Assembly: GCA_964017155.1 (NCBI GenBank)
Contig: OZ024855.1
Location: 56,025,428-56,089,427 of the forward strand
DNA from: Oasisia sp. SBJ-2009
Lineage: Eukaryota; Annelida; Polychaeta; Sabellida; Siboglinidae
Reading direction: 5' to 3'
Length of the DNA stretch: 64,000 bases
This document shows, in pieces, positions 37,784-52,975 of the stretch. The notes beneath the pieces are model-generated. The model did no database searches, was not told where the DNA came from, and was given only the letters and a program-made list of their open reading frames with translations. Position 1 is the stretch's first letter; each line of letters begins with the position of its first letter. The position numbers were made by a program, and so were the translations under genes.

Positions 37784-38258
37784 GTTACAACCGATAATGT
37801 AATAATCGCCCGTTAATGTAATAACTACCCGATAATGTAATAAAATCAACCGATAATGTAATAACCGCCCGTTAATGTAATAAAATCAACCGATAATGTA
37901 ATAAACTTGCTACCCGATAATGTAATAATTTTCGCCCGTTAATGTAATAAACTCCTCTTGCCTGATAATGTAATAACTTTCGCCCGTTAATGTAATAACG
38001 TACACATTTCACGTAGGATTTCATGTTGATTTCTTGCACTTAGTCCATTTTTTCTGTCGCCTATTTCGCAATACTGCCATGTTTACTAATGGGTAGTAGT
38101 AATCTTTTTAGATTAAATCCAATATGTTGATTCCAAACCTGAAGTTAGATTTGTCAGGTCAGGATTTTGAGTTATACATTTTTGCACCACGTTATACATT
38201 CTCGCACCATTTACGAATGACGGTTTCCCTTTCCATGCTATAATGTTAGGGTACCTAA

Positions 38259-39992
38259 GAACAAGAACAAGAACATCATGTTTATTTCTGACCCCAAAAC
38301 AATTACATTAAACAATAGCAATAATACGCACATGAACAAATGTCACCATAAGTAATTAAGAATACATATGAAATTGGGGTCAGTGACTCCTGCTAAGACT
38401 AAAAAGTCGCTATCACAGGAGCCACTCGGATTATTATACATTATTATATTTGTATTCATTCAATACGATGTTTGTCTCTATGTTATGTGTAAATCTATCT
38501 ATAGGACAAGTGTACAAATTGAAACAATGAAATGACAATACTGACAAATACATAAGAACATATAACATTTGTTTGCATCTATTCATTTATATGTAAATTT
38601 GAGTTCTAGTGATTTTTGTAGACTTATCTGACATACATAACAATCAGATATTGTACATGCGTAGTGATATCTTTGCAAAATATATGTTTTTAAGTAATAC
38701 GCAAACCCTTGTAAACTGTGGGTAATAATCTTTTCCAAAACTAATTCTGTAGTATCGTTTATAGTATGAGGCAAGTTGTGTTTAAGGGATTTTTTGGCAA
38801 ATTCATGTCTTGTCATAGATGTGTGTATATTTGTTGCTTTGCGAGTATCATGACTGTGTATATTGTAATTGGGTATAATATTCCAATTTAATAAATAAAC
38901 AGGCAAAATATCGTGCCTATATTTATAGAAATTTTTTAGTTCTTGCACTTTTAATAGATCATCTATTTTCAATATTTCGAGAGTTTTAAAAAGTGGTTCA
39001 GTATGTGAATTGTACCTGTTCAATGCTATTATTCGAACTGCCTTTTTTTGGATTTTCAATATTCGGCTACCTTTGTATCCCCAAACTGTAATACAATAAT
39101 TAATATGTGATAGGATTAGAGAATTATATAAAAGTGTTTTAATGTCTAGTGGTAGTACATACTTTAGTTTGTTTAAAACGCCCGTAATCCTAGAACATTT
39201 ATTTGCTATTTTATTTACGTGTTTTTTCCAAGTAAGATTTGTGTCCAGAGTTAATCCTAGAAAATTAAATTCATCCACCTGTTCGATGTTTATATTATCG
39301 ATTTTAACAGTAAGAGTTTGAATCTCTTTTTTAGGTACATGAAAAATTATATATTTAGATTTTTCTTTATTTAAGGACAATCTATTTATATTTAGCCATT
39401 TCATAACTTTAGAGAGTTCGTAATTTATTAAAAATTCTACACTTTTGTTTTGATGTGTGCTATCAATAAATTGGTTTAATATACTAGAGAGTGTTGTATC
39501 ATCTGCGTACATAACGAAGTTAAATATATTACTGACTTCTGGAAAATCATTAATATAAATAGTAAACAATAAAGGTCCTAAGATTGAACCTTGTGGAACT
39601 CCGATATTTATTGGAAGGATTTCTGATTTCATTTCATCAATAACGACATACTGTCGTCGGTTACTTAAATAACTTTCAAACAAAAATACTGTCGAATCAT
39701 CCAGGCCATAAAATCTTAATTTGTGTAGTAAAATATTATGATCAATGGTATCAAAGGCCTTTGTCAAGTCAAGAAATATGTTAATTGGTACCTCGTATTT
39801 GTCCATGTGATTTATTATTCTGTCTACTAATTCAAGCGCAGCAAACTCAGTGCTGTGTTTCGGCCTAAATCCATACTGGTTATCGAAAAATAGCTTGGCT
39901 TCATTAAAGTATGAAGACAACTGGGTAAAAATTATTTTCTCTAGTACTTTTGATATTGTTGGTAGCAGGGAAATTGGTCTATAATTTTTAAA
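38259..39992 (-). mobile_element. CR1-like LINE inserted into the left TIR of element 2
   Basis: An open RT frame without internal stops ends at 38583. RT blocks are KNYRPISLLPTISKVLEKII, YGFRPKHSTEFAALEL, FLDLTKAFDTIDHNILL, GVPQGSILGPLLFTIYINDF, FVMYADDTTL, NINRLSLNKEKS and FLGLTLDTNLTWKKHV, followed by the thumb (HINYCITVWGY, IQKKAVRII). The element is 5'-truncated at the residue before NYRPI. Its 3' end is a (TTCTTG)n-like hexamer run (GAACAAGAACAAGAAC at 38259-38275 in plus sense). It splits TIR sequence that is contiguous in element 1 (GGGTATCTAATGCCGCAG), with a TAA at each junction. The last few residues of the apparent N-terminus (MPAALF) come from TIR DNA. Confidence 0.9.
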
Positions 39993-40159
39993 TAATGCCG
40001 CAGGCATGGTGTTCGCCGGTTCGATGCTAGTTTGAAAGCCAGGTTAAGAAATGGTTGATTAAAGAATGTTTTATTAAGGTTTTATTACGTAGTTTGTTGA
40101 CAAACACAAACTCGTTGACAAACACACTTTCGTGTCCACATATTCTCGTATGATGTATT

Positions 40160-40298
40160 CTCGATCAAATTATATATGCACACACATATTTGGCCTATTT
40201 CGTCTATTATTCATCTATTATATATATATTATATATATTATATATAAATTATATATATATATATATATATATTATTATTATTATATATATATATATAT

Positions 40299-40370
<72 letters not shown>

Positions 40371-40423
40371 GATGAAAAGTAGACGAAATAAGCCAAATAT
40401 ATGTGCATATATAATTGGGTCGA

Positions 40424-40424
<1 letters not shown>
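40160..40424. repeat. Palindrome with (TA)n loop in element 2
   Basis: Arms 40160-40220 and 40366-40424 are inverted copies of the arms found in element 1 and enclose about 145 bp of TA-rich sequence with ATT interruptions. A third, partial arm (TAATAGAGG...AAATAGGCCAAAT) follows another (TA)n run at about 40493-40525. Confidence 0.9.
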
Positions 40425-40762
<338 letters not shown>

Positions 40763-40879
40763 TAATAAAAGTTTACGTCTTGGTATATGAAAAGAGAAAC
40801 TAGCAGTGAGTAGAAGAATTCCCATTTTGCGATGAGTAGCCTACTATGGCGTCCGAGTAATACCCTTGTACCCACAAGT

Positions 40880-41210
40880 CCAAGCTTTATGGTAGTTTAC
40901 CCCAACGTCCGATCTATCTTAACAATGCCGAATACGAGTAGTCTACCATAAAGAGTGGACGTAGCGTACGCAGAAAAATGTGGGAACGCTTTCGGCACGC
41001 ACACGTGATAATGGAAAGACAACAATAAAGACCGCGGGAACGGGAACACGTGGTCGTGGTCTTGGGAGGCGGGAAAACATGAGTATATAAAGATGTTGGC
41101 GGGCAGTACAATAACATTCGAAAAAGTATGACAACTATCCCCTGTCTGCCCTGCTTTATTAGATCAAAGCTTTGACATACGTCAGTCAGCAATTTCATTT
41201 ATCTTATCTA
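40880..41210 (+). promoter_or_regulatory. Promoter-like, possibly LTR-derived segment
   Basis: A more GC-rich island within the AT-rich core of element 2. It contains TATATAAAG at about 41093, AATAAAG signals and a 11-bp inverted pair (CTTTATGGTAG at 40888, CTACCATAAAG at 40943). Composition and TATA placement would fit a solo LTR or a core promoter, but no LTR termini with a target duplication could be fixed and no ORF follows. Confidence 0.2.
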
Positions 41211-41565
41211 CTGAGATTTGATAGAAAACATTTCGATATTTAAATACTTATTTACATGGCACGGCAATATGACCAATACAAATAAAGTTCGCACGCATTG
41301 TGAACATAGCAAGCAAATTGATTGGCCGTAGGACAGTTGTCTAATTTGAATAATATGACGCCAAAAGGAAACCCTCTCAAATATTACACGATGTATATCC
41401 CCTGAACGATGCAACATGAACTCAAAAATTATGTCTATCAAATCTTTCACCGTTCTATACTATCGCTTGCTTCGACACAAAAATATCAAACGAACTGATT
41501 CGGAAATAAACAACCAGGTTAAAGGCAATATGTTACTGAAACGCACACGTCCCGTTGGACACAAC

Positions 41566-41860
<295 letters not shown>

Positions 41861-42475
41861 TATGTATATAATTGGATCGAGACTACATCATGCGAGAATT
41901 TACAGACACGAAAGTGAAGAAATTTCTTAATCTGGCTTTCAAAATAGCATTGAACAGGCAAACATCAAGCCTGCGGCATTAGATACCCTAACATTATAGC
42001 ATGGAAAGGGAAACCGTCATTCGTAAATGGTGCGAGAATGTATAACGTGGTGCGAAAATGTATAATCCAACAATCTGACCTGCTGCGACGAATCTAATTT
42101 CAGGTTTGGAATCAACATATTGAATTTAATCTAAAAAGATTACTAATACCCATTAGTAAACATGGCAGTATTGCGAAATAGGCGACAGAAAACTGGACTA
42201 AGTGCAAGAAATCAACATGAAATCCACGAAAACGACTAAGTCCTACGTGAAATATGTACGTTATTACATTAACGGGCGAAAGTTATTACATTATCAGGCA
42301 AGAGGAGTTTATTACATTAACGGGCGAAAATTATTACATTATCGGGTAGCAAGTTTATTACATTATCGGTTGATTTTATTACATTAACGGGCGGTTATTA
42401 CATTATCGGTTGATTTTATTACATTATCGGGTAGTTATTACATTAACGGGCGATTATTACATTATCGGTTGTAAC

Positions 42476-43640
42476 ACCCCTTTCCGTCTTTGTTTGTGCG
42501 GTTGCCAGCTTGTGCTTTGCTTGGGTGGTGAGTGCCCATGTTTCCGCGCCGTACATCATTGCTGGAAGTAGGCATGAGTTGTAGACTTGTTTCTTCAAGC
42601 ATTTTCCAATGTTACCCTTGAAGATGTCGCGGTGCTTAGCGAGTCTCCATCCGGCCGTGATATTTGTTTTTGAATCTCCTTGTATTATTTGTTTTGTCGC
42701 TGGTGCTGTATATCTGTCCCAGATACATGTAGCTTTCAATGTTTTTGTTCTGAGTGCTGTTTACATATACTGATGTGTCGTTTTCCATCATCATCTTTGT
42801 CTTCGACTTGTTCATCTTCAGTCCCTGATTTTCACCTTCATCAGCTTATGCCTGTAGCATTTGTTGTAGTTCATGTGGTGTATTAGCACACATGAACATG
42901 TCGTCGGCGAAGCGAAGATAACTAAGATATTCGACGTCAATCTTCGAGCTTCCCAAGTCAGTCCTCGGAATATGCATTCGAGTGCTGTCGTAAACAGCTT
43001 AGGCTAAGTAAACATAATCAGTGCCATCACGTTTTTAGTTGTTTTACTAATTAGCTCACCTCTGTTTCTCGGATATTAAATAGGAAAATATTCTATGAGT
43101 AGCTTACATTGGTCTGGGTGGTAATGCTACTGCGATATGATATCTATATCTCCCTGTCGTACTGTCCTGGTGTTGATCTTGCTGCTTTCTTTGTGTAGAT
43201 GGACTGTCATCGAGCTGCTGGTGTAGACTTCCGACAGGAGTTCGACGTACACATCTTCTATTCCCTGTTCTTGAAGCGATGTCGGTTTGCACTGAGTCGA
43301 AGGCTTTCTCGTAGTCGACGTGGATGTGGTCTGTCGTTGATAACCTGTTTCTGAAACCAGTTTGGTATAGTTCTTTCGTGTGTACTTTATAAATGTTTGA
43401 TAGTAGTCATATCGGTCTGTGATTCTTACGATTTTTTTTGTTATTTCCCTTCTTGACAATTATTGCCATCTTAGCGTTCTTCCACGCTGTATGTATTCGT
43501 CTATCTGATAAGCAACTACTGTACTGCTTAGCAAGTGTCTTCGAGATGGTATCTTCCCTTGCTTTCAATATATCGATGTTTATACGGTCATTGCCTGTTG
43601 CTATCCCATTAGACATATAATGGAAAATATACATTCCTAT
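42476..43640 (-). mobile_element. 5' portion of RTE-like LINE (family B), cut by element 2
   Basis: In minus sense, broken frames read GNDRINIDILKA, HTAWKNAKMAIIVKKGNNKK and NHRPI (43407-43634), then QCKPTSLQEQGIEDVYVELL (about 43240), the catalytic block RFADDMFMCANTPHELQQML (FADD at 42900-42911), SYMYLGQ and YGAETWALT, ending AQTKTER at the insertion point. Stops and shifts make it inactive, but the FADD block is intact. It is truncated upstream of the RT, so no endonuclease is present. Confidence 0.85.
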
Positions 43641-44755
43641 TATATAAACAAATTAATAGTGTTGAGACAATAAACATATATCTACGTGTACATGCACTTC
43701 TTGACCAAACTATTGCAACTAATGCTTTGCAATTGAAAAAGTGGGGGAAATAATAAAACATGAATACGCACAGGGATTATGCATAGCATGCTCATGTTTC
43801 GAACTAGACATGTGTATAGTGTTAATTATTGTAAATCTAAATGCTGTTTATTGGAATTGTTTATGCAACGGTAACATCATTAAACGCATATAGCGTTAGT
43901 GGAATAAAGAACCATATTTACCTAGGTTATAGTGCACTCATTAATACGTTTTATAGAATAAAACGTACTCTGCTGAGACACAAGTACATGCACTCGTTGA
44001 TCAAACAGATATAAAATATTGATTTTCTGCCGGTGACAGACCAATAAAGTATGCAACTCCTAAAACATATTTTTATTGGGTAATAATCTGAAAGGTAAGT
44101 GTAATATAATGCTATGTGCAACATATTTTAAAGCCAACGTTCTGTTGACTCCAATGGGAGTGTATAGAAGCAACGGCTGTACATAAGGTAATGTTTTTGT
44201 TTTACCGGGAAGCTACAACATATCGTAATGGTTATGGTATACGCTCTAGTTGATCACATAAAGTGCTTCATCCTGTCATATTCGGTTCAAAACTAAGGGT
44301 CTCCAGTAAAATGCTTTATATCTGCAACGTAGTTGTGTCCATATAAAATAATCTAAATTAATTAAACCGTTTCATTGTTAAAATATCTGTGTTTTTCTTG
44401 GGCACTATATATATTAGCAACGATAAAATATATACAGTACAAGCCCATTTCTTATTATTTTATAAATTAAATGTATTTATCTCACATAGTGTTCTTTCTA
44501 TAAATCGTGAACAACTTGAATGATCTAGGTTAGCATAGGGGTTATTCAAAAGAGTAAGATACCACACAACTATCGACAACACAGAAAATGCTATTGCACG
44601 AGGAGAGAATATCAATAGCTGTACATCTTTTCGCGTTTTTGCTGTCTAACACCATTTCACATGGACACTATTTGAGTTAGATCACAAAAACAAACACATA
44701 CACGCACGCACACATGCACACACACATAGTAGTTTTTCCTGCTTTAATGGACGAG
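43641..44755. other. No gene seen; may include the 3' UTR of the 44756 gene
   Basis: AT-rich anonymous sequence with only very short open frames. Confidence 0.4.
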
Positions 44756-44983
44756 TTATAGTCCGTCTAAAAATAGAAACGATTTGCACTCGTCGATACA
44801 GTCCAGTCGTTCTTTTTCGCACTGTTCAGGGATGGTCAAAGGAAACGGCCGGCCGCCGCATTCTCTTCTTATGCACATCGAAAAGTTGATGGCGCAAATA
44901 CCAATGCACAAATGAACAAAACCTTCCTTAGCAGGATCGCAGGCGAAGGACACACTGACCACCAGAAGTAGGTAAATGACAAG
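44756..44983 (-). CDS. Secreted seven-cysteine peptide, main exon (member 3)
   Basis: The acceptor GTCGGTTTCAG (AG at 44984-44985) opens a phase-0 frame of 75 residues. A signal peptide (LVIYLLLVVSVSFAC) is followed by a mature chain with C-IGI-C-AINFSM-C-IRRE-C, 12 residues containing RPFPLTIP, then C-EKERLD-C-IDE-C and a hydrophobic tail (KSFLFLDGL). One extra Cys lies at the predicted end of the signal peptide. The conserved Arg at position 4 of the C5-C6 loop and the Pro-x-x-x-Pro segment match other members. The first exon should lie to the right, but nothing convincing was found. This is the last minus-strand member before the orientation switch. Confidence 0.8.
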   Translation of the reverse strand, partial: LVIYLLLVVSVSFACDPAKEGFVHLCIGICAINFSMCIRRECGGRPFPLTIPEQCEKERLDCIDECKSFLFLDGL

Positions 44984-45104
44984 CTGAAACCGACAGGTTG
45001 AGCTATGATTACAGCAAAATAACAATGATGCATGCATTTTTGACATACACACGTACATATATTGACATGCGCTTACATACATACGTGCATATACATATGT
45101 AACA

Positions 45105-45107
<3 letters not shown>

Positions 45108-45170
<63 letters not shown>
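45108..45170. repeat. (TA)n microsatellite
   Basis: About 60 bp of TA, followed at 45225-45310 by ATC and AGC triplet runs. Confidence 0.96.
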
Positions 45171-45172
<2 letters not shown>

Positions 45173-45629
45173 AATTCTTCTTCATACACACATATATATC
45201 AGTATACATGCGTGCATCGTCATCGCTATTATCATCATCGTCATTATCATCACTAGCAGCAGCAGAAGCAAACTTAGCAGCAGCATTAGTAGCAGCAGTA
45301 TCATCAACATTCATCAACGATCATGGGTCAGACGATTCCATGTAACGTCAAGACATCCACCGATCAGCTTCGTATATGGTTACTTCTTTTCCCTTTGTTT
45401 TCATGCCATGAGTGGGTGTCCATACGATGAATAATGAGGGCAGTTCATCCGTGTTCCGATTTTAGTAACCAACACCTTGTAGGTGCCTCGTACGAATTTT
45501 TGTATGTGAGTTTTTCTATTTCATTCTATTATTTTTTGTCACCTTATTGTTCAAATGGAAATTTAGGCACTTCTTTAACTTTCAGAATTTCCAGTTCATA
45601 TCAACATACATATCTGTGCACATCTACAT

Positions 45630-46230
<601 letters not shown>

Positions 46231-47317
46231 GTTCAAAATATTATGTTACTTATGACAATGTTTCACGCACATTTCGAAATTAGCCAACTTGTTTCATATT
46301 GAGGTAGCTGTAATTCAACGCGTTCGAATTATTGTGTCATTCTTTTGACAAGAGGGTCAAAGTATATGTCGTTAAATCACAGTAATAATGACACCTTCGT
46401 CGTTTGTTGAAAAGAAACCTTCACGTAGTTTATGTCAAATTCACATTTTCACTGTATTCTCCAAACTTTGCCTGGCAAAATGTCTGCACTCTGTTTCTCC
46501 CTCAGCGATGAAATAAAAAAGTTATAAGTTATCGACATAATAAATTCCACAATAAACGAAAACTGTTTTGAAATTAAAAGCGTATTCATTAACAACTTGA
46601 GTGTTATTATTATTACATACTTTGTTATTTCGGTTGCCTATCTAGTCATTACGCAGCAGCACGCGAAATACATGCGTCGTCGTTGATCGTCTAGAGAGTC
46701 GTCTGATCTCTGTCTCGAGAAGGTGTGCCCGAGTCACATGTTGTGTGCGTGAATGGGATTGCACCCAGCGATAAACGAGCGTGAAAGTCAAATACTTCGT
46801 ACTCGCGCGTTTACTACGATTGAACACCACTGAGAATGCCTTACGTCTAAGTTGTCCTCAAAGCACCGTTTTCACTGTTACATGTGTGGCGGCATGCACA
46901 CGGGGAGGTATAACTGGGACGTGTGGAATACTAAGGGTGGTCATTAGAAATAATTTACTCCATAAAAATGGGTTACGCCATGCCGTGTTACTGCATGTGC
47001 AAATTTCAATCATCGTTGTTCGATACAAAACCATTCCATTCTGAGGTAGTAAACGTAACAGACTGATGTCGTCGTGTGACAATAACAACCTTCTATTGAT
47101 TGATTCCAAAACACGGGAGATGATCGGTGATTTTAGGAATTGTTATTAATCGAAAGGTTGGACCGTTTCAAATTTCTGGGCAGGATTATATATAGTGATT
47201 GGGATGGAAAAAACACAGTCGTCGTGGAAAGGCTCAACAACAGATGTGCCTCCTGCGTCAAATAAAAAAGGTCTGACCTACGAAGGAAATTCTTGTTCAT
47301 GTTCATGTTCAGGCTCT
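46231..47317. other. No gene seen
   Basis: Anonymous sequence between two divergent peptide genes. Confidence 0.4.
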
Positions 47318-47630
47318 GCTATTGAGCGTATGCTTGCATTCTCAATATCTATGTGGTTTCACAGACCGCCAAATGAGCAGGTTTGACAGAGTGATGAAAA
47401 CAGCTCGCAACATTATCGGCAGTGAACTCACTCCTCTAACAGCTATTCAACGACAGATCCAAAAAAGCAGGCAATACTATTTTTGCCCAAATTCGTTTCG
47501 CTCATAATCTGTTCAAACCATTATCGTCGGACAAGCGTATTAGAAGCATCAGTATGAAACTAAATCGCTTTACAAATAGTATTTACCCCCGTGCCGTAGC
47601 AGCCGTATCAGGAGTAAAAAGTAGAACATA
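47318..47630 (+). mobile_element. Degenerate LINE C-terminal fragment
   Basis: The plus strand reads RFDRVMKTARNIIGSELTPL and then, after a shift, DKRIRSISMKLNRFTNSIYP followed by RAVAAVSG. These are the conserved C-terminal blocks of fish- and invertebrate-type LINE RT proteins (R...v.tA..IIG and R.RsI..k..R...SfyPrAv). There is at least one frameshift near 47500. Confidence 0.65.
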
Positions 47631-49280
47631 GCGGTAGAGACTTTGGAATGATAACTTAGCTGTTTTCATCACTTTGGCGGGCTTGTTCTTTTTGTGCAAC
47701 TTTTATTAGAGAATACATTCATAGACAATGTTTTCAAATACATCCGACTGAATCACGCATATTGTGTACGTGAAGGCGATTGTAAGGTAATGAACTCGAA
47801 GATAAACGAACTTTAAAACAATTAATACCATGCACCTAGGAGTTGACTACGATTGAACATTATTGAGTGTCCTCAGAAGCATGCATCTATTTTTGTGCTC
47901 AAAGAACCGTATTACCTGTAGACTGGCATGCACACAAAGTACTATAAACTGAGTAATATGCAATACATATATACGTTCGTACCTGCGTACAATTATTGAA
48001 ATTACTGTTTTATTTTATATTTTCTGATTTGCATCTTACCTTTCACATACAAACACACGCACATAATCACACGTACCTACACACACATACACACACACAT
48101 GCACGCACGCACGCACGCACGCACGCATGCACACACGCACGCATGCATACATGCACACATACACAGACGTTGACACTTCGACACGTTGTCAACACATTTA
48201 GAAATTACATATACATCTGAAGTTACATAAACCTTTGTGTGAACTCGATCGTCACATTACTAGAATATTTACTCGTCTACCTTGGACAAACGATAACAAT
48301 GAAGACAACATTTCCATACATGCATCATATGTGGAGTTTAACCACATCCCACTCGTTCAACAGTCCGGCGTTATACTGCGTGACCACTGCTCCAAACATT
48401 ATTTGTATTATTATTATTACGTTATTACATTTAATTTTAAGGGGTGCAGGGGTTCCGGATCACAATTAACATTGGAAATATTAAGAGGAAACTATTTGGG
48501 ATTTCCCATTTCATACTGGAAGATACCACTTCTTATTTAAGTTACAACTTGCGGTGTGGTGATATAGATATATTTTGTACGCAGAAAATCGCGAAGAGAT
48601 TGAAAGTTGTAGTCACCTGTCGTCAATTTCACGAAAAAGTGATAACACTGTTCACAAGTAAAATAGATGTTAAATGACGCCTCACGCTGTTGCATCTGAT
48701 TATGAAAAGCAGGGACAAAAAGAACTTTCATGTTTCACAACGAAATAATTGTGCAAATCACGGATCATGAAAACACATCATGTATCCCTTCTTAAGCTGG
48801 ACCCCTGGTCGTTTCTAACCACACAATGACCTAAAAACAACTTACCATCGATATTAAAAAACATACTCCAAAATCACAGTATTCTAAATTCGTCAATGGG
48901 CCGACGTGCGTATGTTATTTAGGTACACCGGTAAGTAGAGGGTAAAGTGCAGTGCAGTGTAGTGTTGTGCGGTAGTTTCCCATGTGCTGTGCTTCTGTCT
49001 TACAGAGGTACACTTGTTGACATAAATCGAGTGGCTCGTAACAATCGACGTTGCGATCAGTCCAAGTAACGCTTTCGTACGACACTAATCGTTAATGACA
49101 TAGTTTGTATCGCTTTCAAACATGTGCACTACTTATTAGACGTGACGTCTTTCCACATATTGATCACGAGGCTAGCAGAGGCAACTGTTGAACAGGTGTG
49201 TCTTTCTAAGAATATATTTCTGATTGCTCCCACCTGAACATGCGCGTCCTGTCATCTAGAAGTGTCGTCTTCACACGTTG
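47631..49280. other. No gene seen; short (ACGC)n at 48085-48130
   Basis: Upstream region of the 49403 gene. Frames at 48235-48677 show no domain. Confidence 0.4.
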
Positions 49281-49283
49281 TCT

Positions 49284-49305
49284 TATTGGGCTGACGTATA
49301 TAAAT
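49284..49305 (+). promoter_or_regulatory. Core promoter of the 49403 peptide gene
   Basis: TATATAAAT at 49297-49305 lies about 100 bp before the start codon, with an inverted CCAAT box (ATTGG, 49285-49289) just upstream. Transcription would start about 30 bp further on, near 49330, giving a 5' UTR of about 70 bases. This is the only family member for which a promoter could be read. Confidence 0.55.
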
Positions 49306-49402
49306 ACTGTTCTCTGTTCCTTCTTAATTAAACTCGATATAACGATCTGTCTTCGACGTAGCAGCGCAACAAATAGCATTACTCAAAGCTGTAGAAGTCA
49401 CC

Positions 49403-50182
<780 letters not shown>

Positions 50183-51055
50183 ATGCCATACATTAGTTCA
50201 ATTCAAACCGCTGCGCTTACATGTCAAAGGCCGGCTCTCATGGACATTGTGTCTATGCATATCAGACACATGCCTGCGATGTTTGGCTAACTGTTTCGCG
50301 AGTACTGTTTTATAAAATCAACATATGTTGCGCTTCGAATTCATACATAATGGTGTTTAGAGAGATTTCACTCCAGTTGACGGTTCTTTCTGACATGAAC
50401 TTGGAACATGTTGAATTCAAGCGCTAACCGAAGTGTGAACGGCTATAAGTGTTCAAGTGTGAGGGTAGGGGAAAGTAGGTAAATTGGCTGGAGGTAATAA
50501 AACATTAGGTTAACTGACTAAGGGCAAGCTGTATAACAATGCTCCCTCATTCGATGTTACGATCTCTGCCTCCGTCTGTCGATCTCAAGTGTTGTACGCC
50601 AAATGGGCTGAGAGTGGTCTATCGTTGAAAGTGATACCCTCCAGTAGCACTCTAAAGGTTTGCGAGTTGTTTGTTAATGCTCTGTAATGTTGCATAAGAG
50701 TACTTCAGCTTTAGTGTTTCATGTGAGTATGAGAGTGGATGTAATTGTATACGGACTCGTGTGTTTGCGTTCTACGCGAGATTCTCTTTTGATTGAGTGT
50801 CGTGGCCATTTACTGTACGCGTGTCCTAGTGGTGCTTTGCATCAACAGGCTCGCCATGTTGTCTTAACAGAGGATGTATATGTGTGCATGCGTGTGTGCG
50901 TGTACGAATGAGTGTATGCAGGTGTACGGGCATGTCATGTCTACGTTTCTTCTTTCTTGAAATGCAGTAATATTGTTATACGTTTGTAAATACCAACTGA
51001 ACACTGTCTTGTTTTAGTAACGATATGTGTTGAGAACGATCACGTTTTCCACATG

Positions 51056-51061
51056 AATAAA
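51056..51061 (+). terminator. Possible poly(A) signal of the 49403 gene
   Basis: AATAAA 874 bp after the stop codon. It would give a long 3' UTR. No closer canonical hexamer was noticed. Confidence 0.3.
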
Positions 51062-51299
51062 TATTTGTGTACAGAATTGTCTTTGCTAACTTGGTGCATT
51101 GGTGAAATAATTACGCTATACAAGAAATATACACGAGGATCACAATGAAATTACTTAGCTTTGCTCCTTTGAGAAATCGCGCTTAACATATAAGATGATG
51201 CAGATATACGCGTTATCATAACTGTTTATGCGCTCACTTCTGAACTGTTGGCGGAAATAAAAAGAACGAAAATAAACCAACACACACACGCACGCACAC

Positions 51300-51700
<401 letters not shown>

Positions 51701-52667
51701 TATCTTGTCTGTGTACATATTATATACGTAATTGCACGTACACGGGCTAATGTACGATGGATTATCTAATGTCAACAAAACGGCAAAGTGCATAAACAAA
51801 AACAACCGTACGTGTTTCTCATGTCACTGGAGCTGTAAGTGACAACAAGTCTGGGAATCAGTTCAAGTCATACTACTCTAAACATATATTTGCATCACAG
51901 GTGCATCTGCTAATTTCGGTATCACAAAATTCAACAATGAGTGACATGTTATGCTGGCTTTGATAATAATAAATTGAACTTTGACTATTATTATTATATT
52001 CGAAGTTAAGTTAAATTTGGAGTTGCTTTTATTTTAGAATAAATAAAATATTACTTGTCTCACTGGACAACATGTTGATCAACAGCGTACTGCGTCATCA
52101 ACATGCGTTTCTTGCTAAAGCATTTTTGGCTTATCCCCAGCGTAAGGGATCATCGTGAAGTGGTTTCCCAAATATGATATTTTTGCTTACTCCTCACACA
52201 ACTTTTTTTATACATAAACAATAAACGGCGAGTGATCTTCGTGTCAACACTACATAGTGCTCTCTCAAGTTACAAGCATCATGGTTACTGCCATTGTACA
52301 TCTGATAGGTTTGACGTTTAAATTAAACATTACGAAACATGAAACATATAAATCCACAATAGGGAACGTTGGATAACCATTGACTCAACTAGGATATACA
52401 TCGGTGCCACTTAAAGTATGTCGCTTCGTCAATAGTAGCAAACAAATAACTTAATACGTATTATAGTGATTAATACCCGATGCATGTGATGAAGTATAGA
52501 GTATAGCCACAGAGTAGCTAGACGGTGGTGCATTGTAGGTAACCATGATAATAATAACTGTTTTTTCTACTTGTCTTACTTTGACAAGACATACACTTAT
52601 ACATTTGACTCTCATTATAAACATTATATATCCTTGAAAACACAGAACATATTATTGAAAATATTGT

Positions 52668-52975
52668 GGGGAGCGTTGGTCGCGCGGTAGAGCGCCGGAC
52701 TGTCAATCGAGGGGACGGTGGTTCTATCCCACCTACCGCCGTTTCGAAACTTAGGCAATTTCGTTTACCCCACATTTGCCTGTGTCTTTCGGAAGAGACA
52801 CTAACAGCCGGTGGTCCATTCTATCTGGTGTCTATGCCAGGGGAAGTAAAATATCCCACACAGGGGGTAAATGTGCAACCTGCAGTGGACTCACTAATTC
52901 TACAGAACTCCTGCGTTAGCCCCAAGTTTGGGTTGTTTGGAGGAAACAACCTAAGAACCTAAGAACCTAAGAAAA
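52668..52975 (+). mobile_element. tRNA-derived SINE
   Basis: The 5' part folds like a tRNA: an A-box at 52677-52690 (TGGTCGCGCGGTAG), an anticodon-loop-like CTGTCAA (Asp GTC type) and a B-box GGTTCTATCCC at 52720-52730. A tRNA-unrelated body of about 210 bp follows, including TTCGGAAGAGACACTAACAG, and the 3' tail is a short tandem run of CCTAAGAA (52949-52975). No clear target duplication was found. The tail repeat suggests mobilisation by a LINE with a similar 3' end. It lies in the intron of the pseudogene 52281-54379. Confidence 0.8.

Noticed and set aside
37784..37998. CRISPR-like array because of regularly repeated TAATGTAATAA
   Set aside because: Repeats are only 11 bp, spacers are 8-15 bp and repeated among themselves, and the array is part of a eukaryotic transposon terminal repeat present four times.
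52677..52740. Functional tRNA gene
   Set aside because: A- and B-boxes are present but the acceptor stem does not pair well, and the sequence continues into a SINE body and tail.
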